Shown here one piece after another: positions 1 through 7,965 of a stretch of 64,000 nucleotides of DNA. Every line of letters begins with the position of its first letter. Positions within the stretch are counted from its first letter, which is position 1. The DNA is from a bacterium HR19 (GTDB lineage: Bacteria > Calescibacteriota > Calescibacteriia > Calescibacteriales > Calescibacteriaceae). The stretch covers positions 105,626-169,625 of the forward strand of contig BEHV01000003.1 in assembly GCA_002898315.1 (NCBI GenBank), in the 5' to 3' direction. Position numbers and translations under genes: made by a program. The notes beneath the pieces are model-generated. The model worked only from the letters and a program-made list of their open reading frames with translations, searched no databases and was not told the DNA's origin.

Positions 1-179
1 ATCGCCTGTGGTTTTATAACTCTCTGCTTTATGACAAGTTCTTTGAGCTGTATTACTTTCTTCTGACCTCCTGCTTTACCTCCCTTTTTCTGCGCAAATG
101 CATATGGACTTAAAAAAAGAAAGGAAACCAAAATAACAAAAAACACTCTCTTTGAAAATTTTTTTATACCCAAAACCAT
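1..179 (-). CDS. Secreted protein, N-terminal fragment (truncated by window edge)
   Basis: Reading the minus strand from the ATG at 179 gives 59 open codons up to the window edge, so only the N-terminus is seen. Residues 1-30 form a typical Sec signal peptide: basic start (KKFSKR), hydrophobic core (VFFVILVSFLFL) and an AFA cleavage site before QKK. After it comes a short Gly/Lys linker and then a segment reading IQLKELVIKQRVIKPQA. This resembles the start of a periplasmic motif (leucine-rich strand followed by Lys-Pro-Gln) in some deltaproteobacterial secreted proteins, but I cannot name the family. Periplasmic or secreted location is supported by the signal peptide; function is unknown. Confidence 0.6.
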   Translation of the reverse strand, partial: MVLGIKKFSKRVFFVILVSFLFLSPYAFAQKKGGKAGGQKKVIQLKELVIKQRVIKPQA

Positions 180-276
180 AAACAAAATCACAAAACTTTT
201 CAAAAATGATTATATATTTAATAAATCCAATTCCTTAATTAAAAATTAGCAATTTTTAGAAGATTTTTCAACAAAA

Positions 277-783
277 ATGAAAAAGATACCTCTAAAAAAC
301 ATTTTGAGATATGCGATAAATTATTGTGGGAAGGATGAAAGAAAACTGAAACTAGTTCTCAACTTCATAGAAAATCTCATAGAGCGAAAAATTGAAAGCG
401 CATATATAGACCAAGAAGATGAATTGTATTTCGGAGAACAAAAAAAGATAGAGCTGAAAATAGATGAAGATGTTATAAGATTCACAAGATTAGCAGAAGA
501 GATAGGAAAATCAGCAAGCGGGCTTTTATGCGAACTGATATGTGAAAAATTTGGAATAAGCGCAAAAATAAACACAAGAAAACCAAAAGAAAAAAAGTTA
601 AACGGAACAATTTCACTCAAAATCCCCATGCATATATGCAGAAAAATAGAAAAAATCACAAGAGGTGTGAAAATATCTGAAATAGCAAGAGAAATAATAA
701 AAGAAGCAAATGAGAGCATTCTCAAAACTGATAAAAGCGAGAAATTAAGCTTTAACATATTCAAAAATAGCGCGATTAACTAA
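277..783 (+). CDS. Small DNA-binding-like protein with two ribbon-helix-helix units
   Basis: This is a 168-residue soluble, Lys/Ile-rich protein that I do not recognise as a named family. Two segments each have the layout of a ribbon-helix-helix domain. The first is at about residues 56-93: strand KKIELKI, helix from DEDVIRF, turn GKSAS, second helix. The second is at about 110-146: strand GTISLKI, helix from PMHICRK, turn GVKIS, second helix. RHH proteins are normally dimers of one such unit, so two units in one chain could form the fold internally. The first 50 residues are helical and basic. It has no clear Shine-Dalgarno site. The next gene downstream also encodes a small basic putative DNA-binding protein, 47 nt away on the same strand. 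Transcriptional regulation or chromosome binding is inferred only. Confidence 0.6.
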   Translation: MKKIPLKNILRYAINYCGKDERKLKLVLNFIENLIERKIESAYIDQEDELYFGEQKKIELKIDEDVIRFTRLAEEIGKSASGLLCELICEKFGISAKINTRKPKEKKLNGTISLKIPMHICRKIEKITRGVKISEIAREIIKEANESILKTDKSEKLSFNIFKNSAIN

Positions 784-830
784 ATCAATACTCTTGACTA
801 TGGTGAAGTAAAAAAGGAAGGAGAAAAATT

Positions 831-1136
831 ATGAGAGCAAAACAAGAAGGAATTTCATCATCAAAAAAAATCACAGGGAAGGAAAGAAAAATAGAAAAGT
901 ACAAAGAGAAGATAAGAAGGGAAATATCAAGAAACGGGTATATATATGGCACAATAAGAGAACTTTCCGAATGCCTCAGAATACCCCTATCAACTCTATA
1001 TAAAATAATGAAATCCGAAGAATTCAAGACAGAAAAAATAAAGAACGCAAAGAACCGTTATTATTTCCTGACAGATCAGAAAAGCAGATCAAAACCTGCT
1101 GAAAAAAAATCTCCAGACAGAAAAACTAAATCGTAA
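831..1136 (+). CDS. Small basic protein with a helix-turn-helix-like core
   Basis: The product is 101 residues and strongly basic, preceded by a clear Shine-Dalgarno site (GGAAGGAG at about 818-825). Residues 37-80 look like a winged-helix core: a helix starting TIRELSECL, a turn, a recognition-like helix PLSTLYKIMK, and a wing-like strand pair ending RYYFLT. Both ends are charged, low-complexity tails. The IRELS helix recurs in the longer protein at 45483-46058, so the two may belong to one lineage-specific family. It lies downstream of the double-RHH gene and upstream of rdgB on the same strand. DNA binding is inferred from fold-like spacing and charge; no target or partner is visible. Confidence 0.55.
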   Translation: MRAKQEGISSSKKITGKERKIEKYKEKIRREISRNGYIYGTIRELSECLRIPLSTLYKIMKSEEFKTEKIKNAKNRYYFLTDQKSRSKPAEKKSPDRKTKS

Positions 1137-1174
1137 AACCTTTCGGAGAAAAATAAAGCATCTCCTTCTTATCT

Positions 1175-1180
1175 TAAAAT
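1175..1180 (+). promoter_or_regulatory. -10-like TAAAAT directly before rdgB (possible leaderless start)
   Basis: TAAAAT ends 7 nt before the ATG at 1188. No purine-rich Shine-Dalgarno sequence lies between. The spacing would put the transcript start at or next to the start codon. Confidence 0.4.
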
Positions 1181-1187
1181 TTTGGGT

Positions 1188-1793
1188 ATGTTAGAGGTAT
1201 TTGTAGCAACTCAAAATCAGGGAAAACAGAGAGAAATAAAAGAAATATTGAAGATGATTTCAAGGGAAATAAAAAAAGACATCATCCCGATTTTTCCATC
1301 AGAAAAAGAAACAGTTCCAGAAAACGGGAAAACATATCTTGAGAACGCTTTGTCAAAAGCTCTTTGGTGGAGAGAAAAGAGAAATATGAAAAAAATACCA
1401 ATAATATCAGAAGATTCGGGAATTGAAATATTTGCTCTTGATAAGTTCCCCGGTGTTATGTCTTCTCTTGTTCCCCACAGAGATTCAACCGATATAGATA
1501 GATGCCTTTTTATTCTTCACAAGATGAAAGGCATATCAAACAGAGAAGCAAGATATGTATCTTATGTCGTAATACTTTTACCAGAAGAAGATATATGGTT
1601 TTCAGATTTTGGCGAAACATACGGAATAATTGCAGATGAAATTAAAGGAAACGGAGGGTTTGGATACGACCCAATATTTTACTTACCTGAAATTGGCAAG
1701 ACATTCGGAGAAGCACATCTTGAAGAAAAAATAATACATTCTCACAGATGGAAAGCTTTCAAAAAACTCACCAAGGTTTTTGAAAAACTATGA
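1188..1793 (+). CDS. rdgB: XTP/dITP diphosphatase (non-canonical purine NTP pyrophosphatase)
   Basis: This enzyme hydrolyses dITP, XTP and related deaminated purine nucleotides to monophosphates, cleaning the nucleotide pool in the cytoplasm. It is recognised by the HAM1/RdgB features: an N-terminal VATQNQGK loop (family SxNxxK), the acidic EDSGIEI segment and the signature GNGGFGYDPIF. At 201 residues it has the normal family length. A TTG six bases upstream is in frame, but the ATG at 1188 matches the family start better. The stop overlaps the start of thpR by 4 nt (ATGA), so the two are translationally coupled. A -10-like box sits 7 nt before the ATG. Confidence 0.93.
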   Translation: MLEVFVATQNQGKQREIKEILKMISREIKKDIIPIFPSEKETVPENGKTYLENALSKALWWREKRNMKKIPIISEDSGIEIFALDKFPGVMSSLVPHRDSTDIDRCLFILHKMKGISNREARYVSYVVILLPEEDIWFSDFGETYGIIADEIKGNGGFGYDPIFYLPEIGKTFGEAHLEEKIIHSHRWKAFKKLTKVFEKL

Positions 1794-2347
1794 TAAGAGC
1801 TTTCATAGGAATAAAAATACCAGAAGAAATAACAGAAAAAATTGATAGCTTCTCAAAAGAAAAACTCAAAAACATCAAAAACATAAAAAGAGTTGAAAAA
1901 GAGAATCTTCACATAACTCTAAAATTTCTCGGAGAAATAAGGGAAGAAGAAGTGGAAAGAATAAAAGAAGAGCTGAAAAAAATCTCGTTCAGAAAATTTG
2001 AGATAAAAATAAAAGGCTTAGGAGTTTTCCCGAGCATAAGTAATCCGAAAGTGATATGGATAGGAGGGGAATCAGAAAAAATACAGATGCTCAAAAGAGA
2101 AATAGATCTACACATAAAAAACTCGCAAATAAACATCAAAAAAGAAGATGATAGACCTTTCATAATACACATAACAATGGGGAGAATAAAAAAAGAGGGA
2201 GAGAAAGAAAGTGAAAAAATAAAGCGGTTAGTCAAGGAAAATCCCGATTTTGGGCATTTTTATGCAGAAGAATTTATTCTGTTCCAGAGCATACTGACCC
2301 CTAATGGACCAATATACAAAGTTTTAGAAAAATTTCTGCTCCTATAA
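1790..2347 (+). CDS. thpR: RNA 2',3'-cyclic phosphodiesterase (2H family)
   Basis: This is a member of the two-histidine phosphoesterases, formerly annotated 2'-5' RNA ligase, which open 2',3'-cyclic phosphate ends of RNA. Both catalytic HxT motifs are present: HITLKFLG (His41, Thr43) and HITMGR (His127, Thr129). The 185-residue length fits ThpR. The gene overlaps rdgB by 4 nt, so it is in the same transcript. The physiological substrate in bacteria is not certain for this family; the assignment to the family is firm. Confidence 0.9.
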   Translation: MIRAFIGIKIPEEITEKIDSFSKEKLKNIKNIKRVEKENLHITLKFLGEIREEEVERIKEELKKISFRKFEIKIKGLGVFPSISNPKVIWIGGESEKIQMLKREIDLHIKNSQINIKKEDDRPFIIHITMGRIKKEGEKESEKIKRLVKENPDFGHFYAEEFILFQSILTPNGPIYKVLEKFLLL

Positions 2348-2398
2348 ATAAAACTCCGAACCCATAAAGAAAAAGAGAATTAAGAAAAGTCAAAAATC

Positions 2399-3058
2399 TC
2401 AAAGAAGGTTATCAGGAGAAGAGTAAATCGCAGTTATTATAGGAGTATCTCTCAAAGTGTATCGTCTTGCTTCTGTTTCTCTGAGCTCCATAACGAGGTC
2501 TTGAAAAGCAATAAGGTCATCGGTTTCGTATGCGACTATGAATTCCTGATCATCTATACCAAAAGAATAAGCGAGAAGTTGTTTGACAGAAGGATATTTC
2601 CGCCCGACTTTTATGTGTTCCAACATCATCTCTGCCCTCTTTTTGAAGTCGGTAAGATACCAATCAGATGTTTTCACGAAAGGATAAACAATAAGATATT
2701 TTCCTCTTTTTGAGTTTCCAACGATGGCATAATCGTCAAGAGGAACTTTCGTTCCGTACTTTGACTTCCTTATTATGCCAGAGAAAATATATGGTATTTC
2801 GCTTCTTTTACCAAGAGCGGTTCTCATCATATTTCTGACTCTTTCAGCTAACTTTGAAAAATCATTATGCATATGGAAAATCAAAATACTGCTTTCTTTT
2901 CTTATACCTTCTGTGATGTAAGTTGATGTGAAGAACTCTTCCGAAACGATATGACTTAAAAACTCGTTTTTTTCTGCGTCAGAATAATGAGAAGGAAGTT
3001 TCATCCCGACAAACTGAACAAACATTCCTTCTATATCATCTATCGTCTTAAAATGCAT
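2399..3058 (-). CDS. Coproheme decarboxylase-like protein (chlorite dismutase fold)
   Basis: The family includes ChdC/HemQ, which converts coproheme to heme b with hydrogen peroxide, and true chlorite dismutases. The C-terminal half carries the heme-binding signature: Tyr125-Pro, Trp133-Tyr134, and EHIKVGRKY with His148 as the expected proximal ligand, followed by ELRETEAR at 191-198. The Tyr of the YP motif matches the catalytic tyrosine of coproheme decarboxylases. The length of 219 residues is normal. No other heme biosynthesis gene is nearby. Divergent from the glycosyltransferase at 3225. ChdC is the more likely role because the YP..WY pattern is kept, but the exact activity cannot be proved from sequence. 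Confidence 0.82.
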   Translation of the reverse strand: MHFKTIDDIEGMFVQFVGMKLPSHYSDAEKNEFLSHIVSEEFFTSTYITEGIRKESSILIFHMHNDFSKLAERVRNMMRTALGKRSEIPYIFSGIIRKSKYGTKVPLDDYAIVGNSKRGKYLIVYPFVKTSDWYLTDFKKRAEMMLEHIKVGRKYPSVKQLLAYSFGIDDQEFIVAYETDDLIAFQDLVMELRETEARRYTLRDTPIITAIYSSPDNLL

Positions 3059-3213
3059 ATCAGATAATCTTAAAAAGAAAAAATAGAAAGGTCAAAAATA
3101 AAATAAAATTTATCAAAAATAAACTCCTTGAAAAAATTAAAAAAGTTTGTGAAATCTCAAATTTTTCTTCAAAAAAATTTTCTGCATTCAAAAAAACCGT
3201 ATTGGAAGAACTT

Positions 3214-3219
3214 TAAGAT
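3214..3219 (+). promoter_or_regulatory. -10-like TAAGAT before the glycosyltransferase gene
   Basis: TAAGAT ends 5 nt before the ATG at 3225 in the divergent gap between two genes, with no Shine-Dalgarno site. It is consistent with a leaderless start. Confidence 0.3.
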
Positions 3220-3224
3220 ATTCT

Positions 3225-4330
3225 ATGCTGACAACAATCTCTGTGTTTATCTTTTTCGTTCTTTCACTCATCGGTTTTTTTAGAATAATAAACTTCTACT
3301 ATTTTCAGAAAAACCCTAAATACAATAAGATAAAACCAAAATCTATTTCACTGATTATTCCTGCAAGAAACGAAGAAAAAAGAATAGAAAAGTTACTCAA
3401 ATCAATACCAAAAGAAGAAATTTTATCAGAAGTATTAGTTGTTGATGATAACTCTACTGATAAAACAGAAGAAATTTCGAGAAAATACGGAGCAAGAGTT
3501 CTGAAAATCAAGGATTTTTACCCTGAAAAAGAAGGGAAAAGCATTGCCTGCTATGTTGGTGCTATAAACTCAAAAGGTGAATTTCTTCTCTTCGTTGATG
3601 CAGATGTTTTTTTGAGAAATCGGCTTTCAGCTACATTCTTGAAAATATACCAGCAGAAGGAACCCTTACTATAATGCCATACCATCAAACTGAAAAGTTA
3701 TACGAACAATTTTCTCTATATTCAAACCTCATCGCATTACTCGGTGTTAAGATAGGTAAATTTTCAGACCCGATAAGTTTAGAAAATGGATATTTCGGTC
3801 CATTTTTCCTGATAAAAAGAGAAGATTATTTCAAAGCGGGCGGACATAAGAGTGTAGAAGACAGTATAATAGAGGATTTAATGCTGGGGAAAAAGATAGT
3901 GCGTGCTGGAATAAAAATCTACTCTATACCTCACAAAAAGATGATAAAGTTCAGAATGTATCCAGAAGGTATAAAGAGCTTGTTTATTGGCTGGGTGAAA
4001 AATATGGCATCAGGAGCTATAAATACATCTCTTTTTGTCATAGTGATAGTTTCTAGTATTCTTGCTCTGTCATTTATAATACCCTCAAAGCTGATAGAAG
4101 GAATTAAAAACACAGATATTTTAAGCGTATCAATCTACTCTTTACTATATATCATATACTCTGTCATGCTTTATATTTGCGCAAGGAGTATAGGAAGCTT
4201 TGGTTTTCTAACCTGTTTGCTCTTCCCGATTTTCTCAAGCTTTTATTCAGCTGTATTCTTTACCTCAATATTCATCAAATTGTTCAAACTCCAAGTAAAT
4301 TGGAGAGGAAGAATAGTTCAGGTGAAATAA
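3225..4330 (+). CDS. Family 2 glycosyltransferase, CrtQ-like, interrupted by a one-base frameshift
   Basis: Two abutting reading frames (3225-3674 and 3674-4330) together encode one membrane-anchored GT2 enzyme. The first part has an N-terminal membrane helix, IPARNEE, VVDDNSTDKT and the DADV metal-binding motif at residues 125-128. The second has the conserved MPYHQTEKLYEQFSLY and ED acceptor motifs and several C-terminal membrane helices. The break is at a run of seven T (3607-3613). With one more T the frame would continue DADVFFEKSAFSYILEN into the downstream frame. The order of motifs matches glycosyltransferases related to staphyloxanthin-type CrtQ, which glycosylate carotenoid acids, but the substrate here is unknown. 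The gene may be inactive, slippage-corrected or a sequencing artefact. Confidence 0.75.
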
Positions 4331-4725
4331 AATCAATTTCATAGAGAAAACTTTGAAAGACCTTTCCGGAGAAGCAGAAGAAAAATCCCCCCTCTCTACT
4401 CTACGGGATAGAAGATATAAGTATTGAAAAATTTGAGAACGTTGAGTTTCCGCATGAGAGACAAAAAAGAGTTGATAAGCTGTTTTTAGAGAAACTTGGT
4501 AGGAAAAGAAAAGGAATGTGTTTGAAAGAAGCGATAGATTTGGTTCTGCTGACAAAGTTTGGTAAAAAGTCAAAAGGAGTAATAAAGAAGATAAATCAGA
4601 TTGACAACCTAAAAAAGTTCAAAATCTTGAAGAAACAGGTTATCAAAGTCAAAAATCTCAAAGAACTTGAAAGAAAGTTGAACTTCAAAAACACACACAG
4701 CAAAAAAATGAAAATCACTCACTGA
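4331..4725 (+). pseudogene. Decayed Rpn/DUF4351-like nuclease gene
   Basis: A relic in two frames. The first frame after the GT2 stop reads FIEKTLKDLSGEAEEKS, like the start of Rpn-family (PD-(D/E)XK, recombination-promoting nuclease) proteins. At a run of six C (4387-4392) the frame shifts to LLYGIEDISIEKFENVEF, HERQKRVDKLF, keeping the early Asp of that family. The open part from 4516 (69 residues) resembles the C-terminal DUF4351 tail: LLTKFGK, then a helix pair ending NLKELERKL. The middle nuclease core is missing, so there is an internal deletion as well as the frameshift. The tail overlaps the convergent TIM-barrel gene by 11 nt. Such genes are often mobile and in decay. The family call is my inference from pattern. 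Confidence 0.45.
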
Positions 4726-5533
4726 AATATTCTCTGAAATCTTGAACAAAATCTCTGATATTTGTGAGAACACTTATTATCTGCTCTTGGGTATGTGCTA
4801 TTGGACCTATTTCAAAGGTAAAATTTCTGCTATAACCTACTGACTTGAAAGCAGAAAGAAGGTTTTTCCAATCAATAGTCCCTGTGCGTGGTGGATAATG
4901 AAGATCGCTCACTCCATCGTTATCTGAAATATGAGTTGCAAATATATTTGAAGAGAGGAGCTCTACAATTTTCTCTGGTGGTTTTTCCCATATATTAGCG
5001 TGTCCAACATCAAGACAAATACCCAACCTTTTATCTCCGTCTTTGAGATTTTTTCTCAGATGTGGAAGAAGGGATACGAGGTCTTTTGCGAGCGGAAATC
5101 CCATAGGGTCATTTTCAAGCGCAAAAACACAATCTGTTTTTGAATAAATAACTTCAAAGTTTTTCAAAAATATCTCAATGTCATCTCCAACATGCAGAAC
5201 AAAAGTTTCAACACCAATATAAGATAAAGCATCTATACAATTTAAAATCTCGTCTTTTGACTTCTGAGCTGAATCTTTATCTGAAAGAGAGACCTTGAAG
5301 GTATTGCCAGAAGAATCTTCTGCGTAAAGGGGGAGATGTGCGGTCTGGATTTTTATTGAGTATTTTTCTGACCAATCTTTGACTCTTTTTATAAATTCAC
5401 TTGATTTATAATTGAAGTGCTTTCCCATAGCCCAAAGCTCACACCTTGAAAAACCAAAATCGCTGAGAATACTGAAAACCTCTTCACTTATTTCAGATCT
5501 CAGAAAAAGTTGTGTTGAAATGCTGACTTTCAT
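4715..5533 (-). CDS. Xylose isomerase-like TIM barrel protein (sugar phosphate isomerase/epimerase family)
   Basis: A 272-residue TIM barrel of the AP-endonuclease-2/xylose isomerase superfamily. Likely metal ligands lie at the ends of strands in the expected order: AHLPLY, VLHVGD, ALENDP, CLDVGHAN, THISDN, and a final Glu in FEIG. DLHYPPRTGTIDW is typical of the sugar isomerase/epimerase group. The reaction is not predictable; family members isomerise or epimerise sugars or inositols, or act on other small molecules. The gene is single, transcribed towards the decayed Rpn gene. A second TIM barrel of this superfamily lies at 39043 but is closer to endonuclease IV. Confidence 0.75.
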   Translation of the reverse strand: MKVSISTQLFLRSEISEEVFSILSDFGFSRCELWAMGKHFNYKSSEFIKRVKDWSEKYSIKIQTAHLPLYAEDSSGNTFKVSLSDKDSAQKSKDEILNCIDALSYIGVETFVLHVGDDIEIFLKNFEVIYSKTDCVFALENDPMGFPLAKDLVSLLPHLRKNLKDGDKRLGICLDVGHANIWEKPPEKIVELLSSNIFATHISDNDGVSDLHYPPRTGTIDWKNLLSAFKSVGYSRNFTFEIGPIAHTQEQIISVLTNIRDFVQDFREYFSE

Positions 5534-5630
5534 AACCTATAAGATTAATAAGATAGCAAAACATATCATAATCTTTCTGTTTTCTTGTATCCACAATTGA
5601 CCAATTGAATTATTAAATTATCGGTAAAAT

Positions 5631-6458
5631 CTAAAAAACAAATGCGAAGTTCAGAGATGGAACATATGGGTGAAGGTCTGGCTCAAATAAAAGAAAAGTA
5701 GACAAAGGCAATACCAATCCCGCATAACCTATAACCTTGTTATCTATCATAGTCCAGTTAAATCCTAACGATGGTATGAAAAGAAGCCCGAATATACTTT
5801 TCCTCACTTTTATATTCTTATCAGATTTGATTAGCTCCTGCGATATATCTTGTATTACAGGAGATTCAAGAAAAAATCCTCCCAACCTGAAATTGAAGAA
5901 GAATCCGAAATTTGAATCGGGAATTTTTGTTGATATGTACATTTGCCCGTAGATATGAGCTTCTCCGAGATAAGTGCGTTTACCTTCTCGTGAAAAATTG
6001 TAGTCGGTCGCATAAGCTCCTCCCAATCCGATACCAAAAGCAAGAAGGGAACTCTTCCCAGAAATCCATCTTTTGATGTAAGACAAATCAGCAGTACCGA
6101 CATTATATTCTTTGCTCAGACCTGAAAAAATTATTCCTCCAACTCCAAGTCCAACCAATGAGTCGGAAAATTTATAAGAAAAAATAAGGTATGGTCTTAA
6201 ATTTGCAGCCCCCAGACCAAACCTGAAATTTCTATCTTCCTCTGCCTTCCCTTCGGCTACGGACTGATAATCGTAAAGAAGAAGTGGGACTATTTCGTTG
6301 GTTGATGGAGCAACCGACGCGCTACCAGCACCCTCCGCCTTTTTAGCGCAAGACGAAAGGAATAAAGATGAAATAAAAACAGCAGAAATCAGGATGAACC
6401 CAAAGAACTTTTCGCTATCACTGAAAAAACTGGGAGCCGAAAAATAAAAACCTCGCAT
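5631..6458 (-). CDS. Outer-membrane beta-barrel-like lipoprotein
   Basis: From the ATG at 6458 the product has an unusually long N-terminal stretch, a hydrophobic segment and a lipobox-like FLSSC followed by AKKAEGAGS, so lipidation at that Cys is likely. The rest is Gly- and aromatic-rich with alternating strands (FRFGLGAANLRPYLIFSY, GLGVGGIIFSGL, AFGIGLGGAY) and ends in Phe, as outer-membrane barrels do. A lipidated barrel is unusual; alternatively only the strand-rich part is membrane-associated. I do not recognise the family. Divergent from gltX. Confidence 0.6.
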   Translation of the reverse strand: MRGFYFSAPSFFSDSEKFFGFILISAVFISSLFLSSCAKKAEGAGSASVAPSTNEIVPLLLYDYQSVAEGKAEEDRNFRFGLGAANLRPYLIFSYKFSDSLVGLGVGGIIFSGLSKEYNVGTADLSYIKRWISGKSSLLAFGIGLGGAYATDYNFSREGKRTYLGEAHIYGQMYISTKIPDSNFGFFFNFRLGGFFLESPVIQDISQELIKSDKNIKVRKSIFGLLFIPSLGFNWTMIDNKVIGYAGLVLPLSTFLLFEPDLHPYVPSLNFAFVF

Positions 6459-6467
6459 ACACAATAA

Positions 6468-6473
6468 ATCTTA
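6468..6473 (-). promoter_or_regulatory. -10-like TAAGAT before the barrel-like lipoprotein
   Basis: On the minus strand TAAGAT ends 9 nt before the ATG at 6458. It lies in the divergent gap shared with gltX and has no Shine-Dalgarno site after it. Confidence 0.3.
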
Positions 6474-6530
6474 ACAACAATAACAGAAAAATTCAATTTG
6501 TATATTGGAGCAACATTACTATTTTTTCTT

Positions 6531-7937
6531 ATGGTGATAACGAGGTTTGCTCCTTCACCTACTGGCAGATTTCATGTTGGAGTGGCAAGAACTGCACTGT
6601 TTTCATACCTCTGGGCTAAAAAAAACTCCGGAAAATTCATACTCAGAATAGATGACACAGATAAAGAACGCTCTAAAAAAGAATATGAAGACGAAATAAA
6701 AGAAGGGCTCAAATTTTTGGGGATTGAATGGGATTTTGAGTTCAGGCAATCTGAAAGGATTAAGATATACCAGAAAATCGCCTTTCAGCTTATCAAAGAT
6801 GGATACGCTTACAAATGCTACTGCACACCAGAAGAACTTGAAAGATATAGAGAAGAAGCTCTGAGGAAAAAAATCTCTCCGAAATATCCCGGAATATGCA
6901 GGAACAAAAAGCAGGAAGACAACGAAGGGAAACCATTTGCCATAAGGTTCAGAGTTCCAGAAGAAGAATTTGAAGTTGAATTTGAAGATATAGTCCTGGG
7001 GAAAATAAAAGTGAAAACAACAGATATAGAAGATTTCGCTCTTTTGAGGTCAGACGGAACACCAACATATAATCTCGCATCATGTGTAGATGATGCGGAT
7101 TTCAAGATAACTCATATAATAAGGGGAGCAGACCATATTTCAAACACTCCGAAACAAATTTTGCTCTTTAAGGTTTTGGGGCACATCCCACAGTTCGCCC
7201 ACATACCCCTTGTCCTACCCGATGAAGGAAAAGGAAAAATTTCAAAAAGAGCAGAAAAAGAGATAAGCGAAATATATATATCTGAACTCAAAAAAGACGG
7301 ATTTCTAAAAGAAGCAATAGTAAATCACCTAGCAAGGTTAGGATGGTCATACGGAGATAAAGAGATTTTTTCAATAGATGAACTCATAAAACTCTTTGAC
7401 ATAAAAGATATAAACAGAAGTCCCGCAAGATACAACTTTGATAAATTGTACTGGCTGAACTCTGAATGGATGAGAATTCTTGACGACACCGAGCTTGTTC
7501 AGAGATTAAAAGATTTTATGGATATAAAAGATGAAAACAAAGTTCTCTCAATAATACCGCAAGTAAAAGTGAGAGTCAAAACCCTAAAAGAGATGGCAGA
7601 GATGATTCAACCAATTTTTGAAATAACAAAATACGACGACGAAGGGAAGGAAAAATTTCTCAGAAACGAAAAAGCGAAAAAAATACTTGAGGAAGTAATT
7701 CAAGAGTTAGAAAATATAAAGATTGAAAGCGAGAACGCAAAAGCAGAGTTTGATAAAATGATGAAAAGCATAGCAGAAAAATATGGAGAGAAAGTTGTTT
7801 TTGTGGCTCAGGTTATGAGAATGGCAATATACGGAAAACTCGTAAGCCCACCTCTTTTTGACGTAATTAAAGTTATAGGAAAAGAAAAAGCTATTGAGAG
7901 AATAAACTCGGCAATAAAGTTAATAGAGTGCCAATAG
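6531..7937 (+). CDS. gltX: Glutamate--tRNA ligase
   Basis: This class I aminoacyl-tRNA synthetase charges tRNA with glutamate. The start is set at the ATG at 6531 because the family begins MVITRFAPSPTGRFHVG; an in-frame ATG upstream at 6498 would only add a hydrophobic leader. Visible motifs are the HIGH-type HVG (His15), a zinc-site-like CYC ... YPGIC, the KMSKS-type KISKR near residue 236, and NHLARLGWSYGDKEIF. It has 468 residues, the usual length. It could be a non-discriminating enzyme that also charges tRNA-Gln, which the sequence does not decide. It is convergent with the hydrolase gene at 7966. Confidence 0.95.
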   Translation: MVITRFAPSPTGRFHVGVARTALFSYLWAKKNSGKFILRIDDTDKERSKKEYEDEIKEGLKFLGIEWDFEFRQSERIKIYQKIAFQLIKDGYAYKCYCTPEELERYREEALRKKISPKYPGICRNKKQEDNEGKPFAIRFRVPEEEFEVEFEDIVLGKIKVKTTDIEDFALLRSDGTPTYNLASCVDDADFKITHIIRGADHISNTPKQILLFKVLGHIPQFAHIPLVLPDEGKGKISKRAEKEISEIYISELKKDGFLKEAIVNHLARLGWSYGDKEIFSIDELIKLFDIKDINRSPARYNFDKLYWLNSEWMRILDDTELVQRLKDFMDIKDENKVLSIIPQVKVRVKTLKEMAEMIQPIFEITKYDDEGKEKFLRNEKAKKILEEVIQELENIKIESENAKAEFDKMMKSIAEKYGEKVVFVAQVMRMAIYGKLVSPPLFDVIKVIGKEKAIERINSAIKLIECQ

Positions 7938-7965
7938 AACAAGTTTGAACCAGAGGAAATTCAGT

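Noticed and set aside
321-1027. Minus-strand open frames opposite the two small DNA-binding genes
   Set aside because: They are hydrophobic, Ser/Phe-rich translations of the complementary strand, without start signals.
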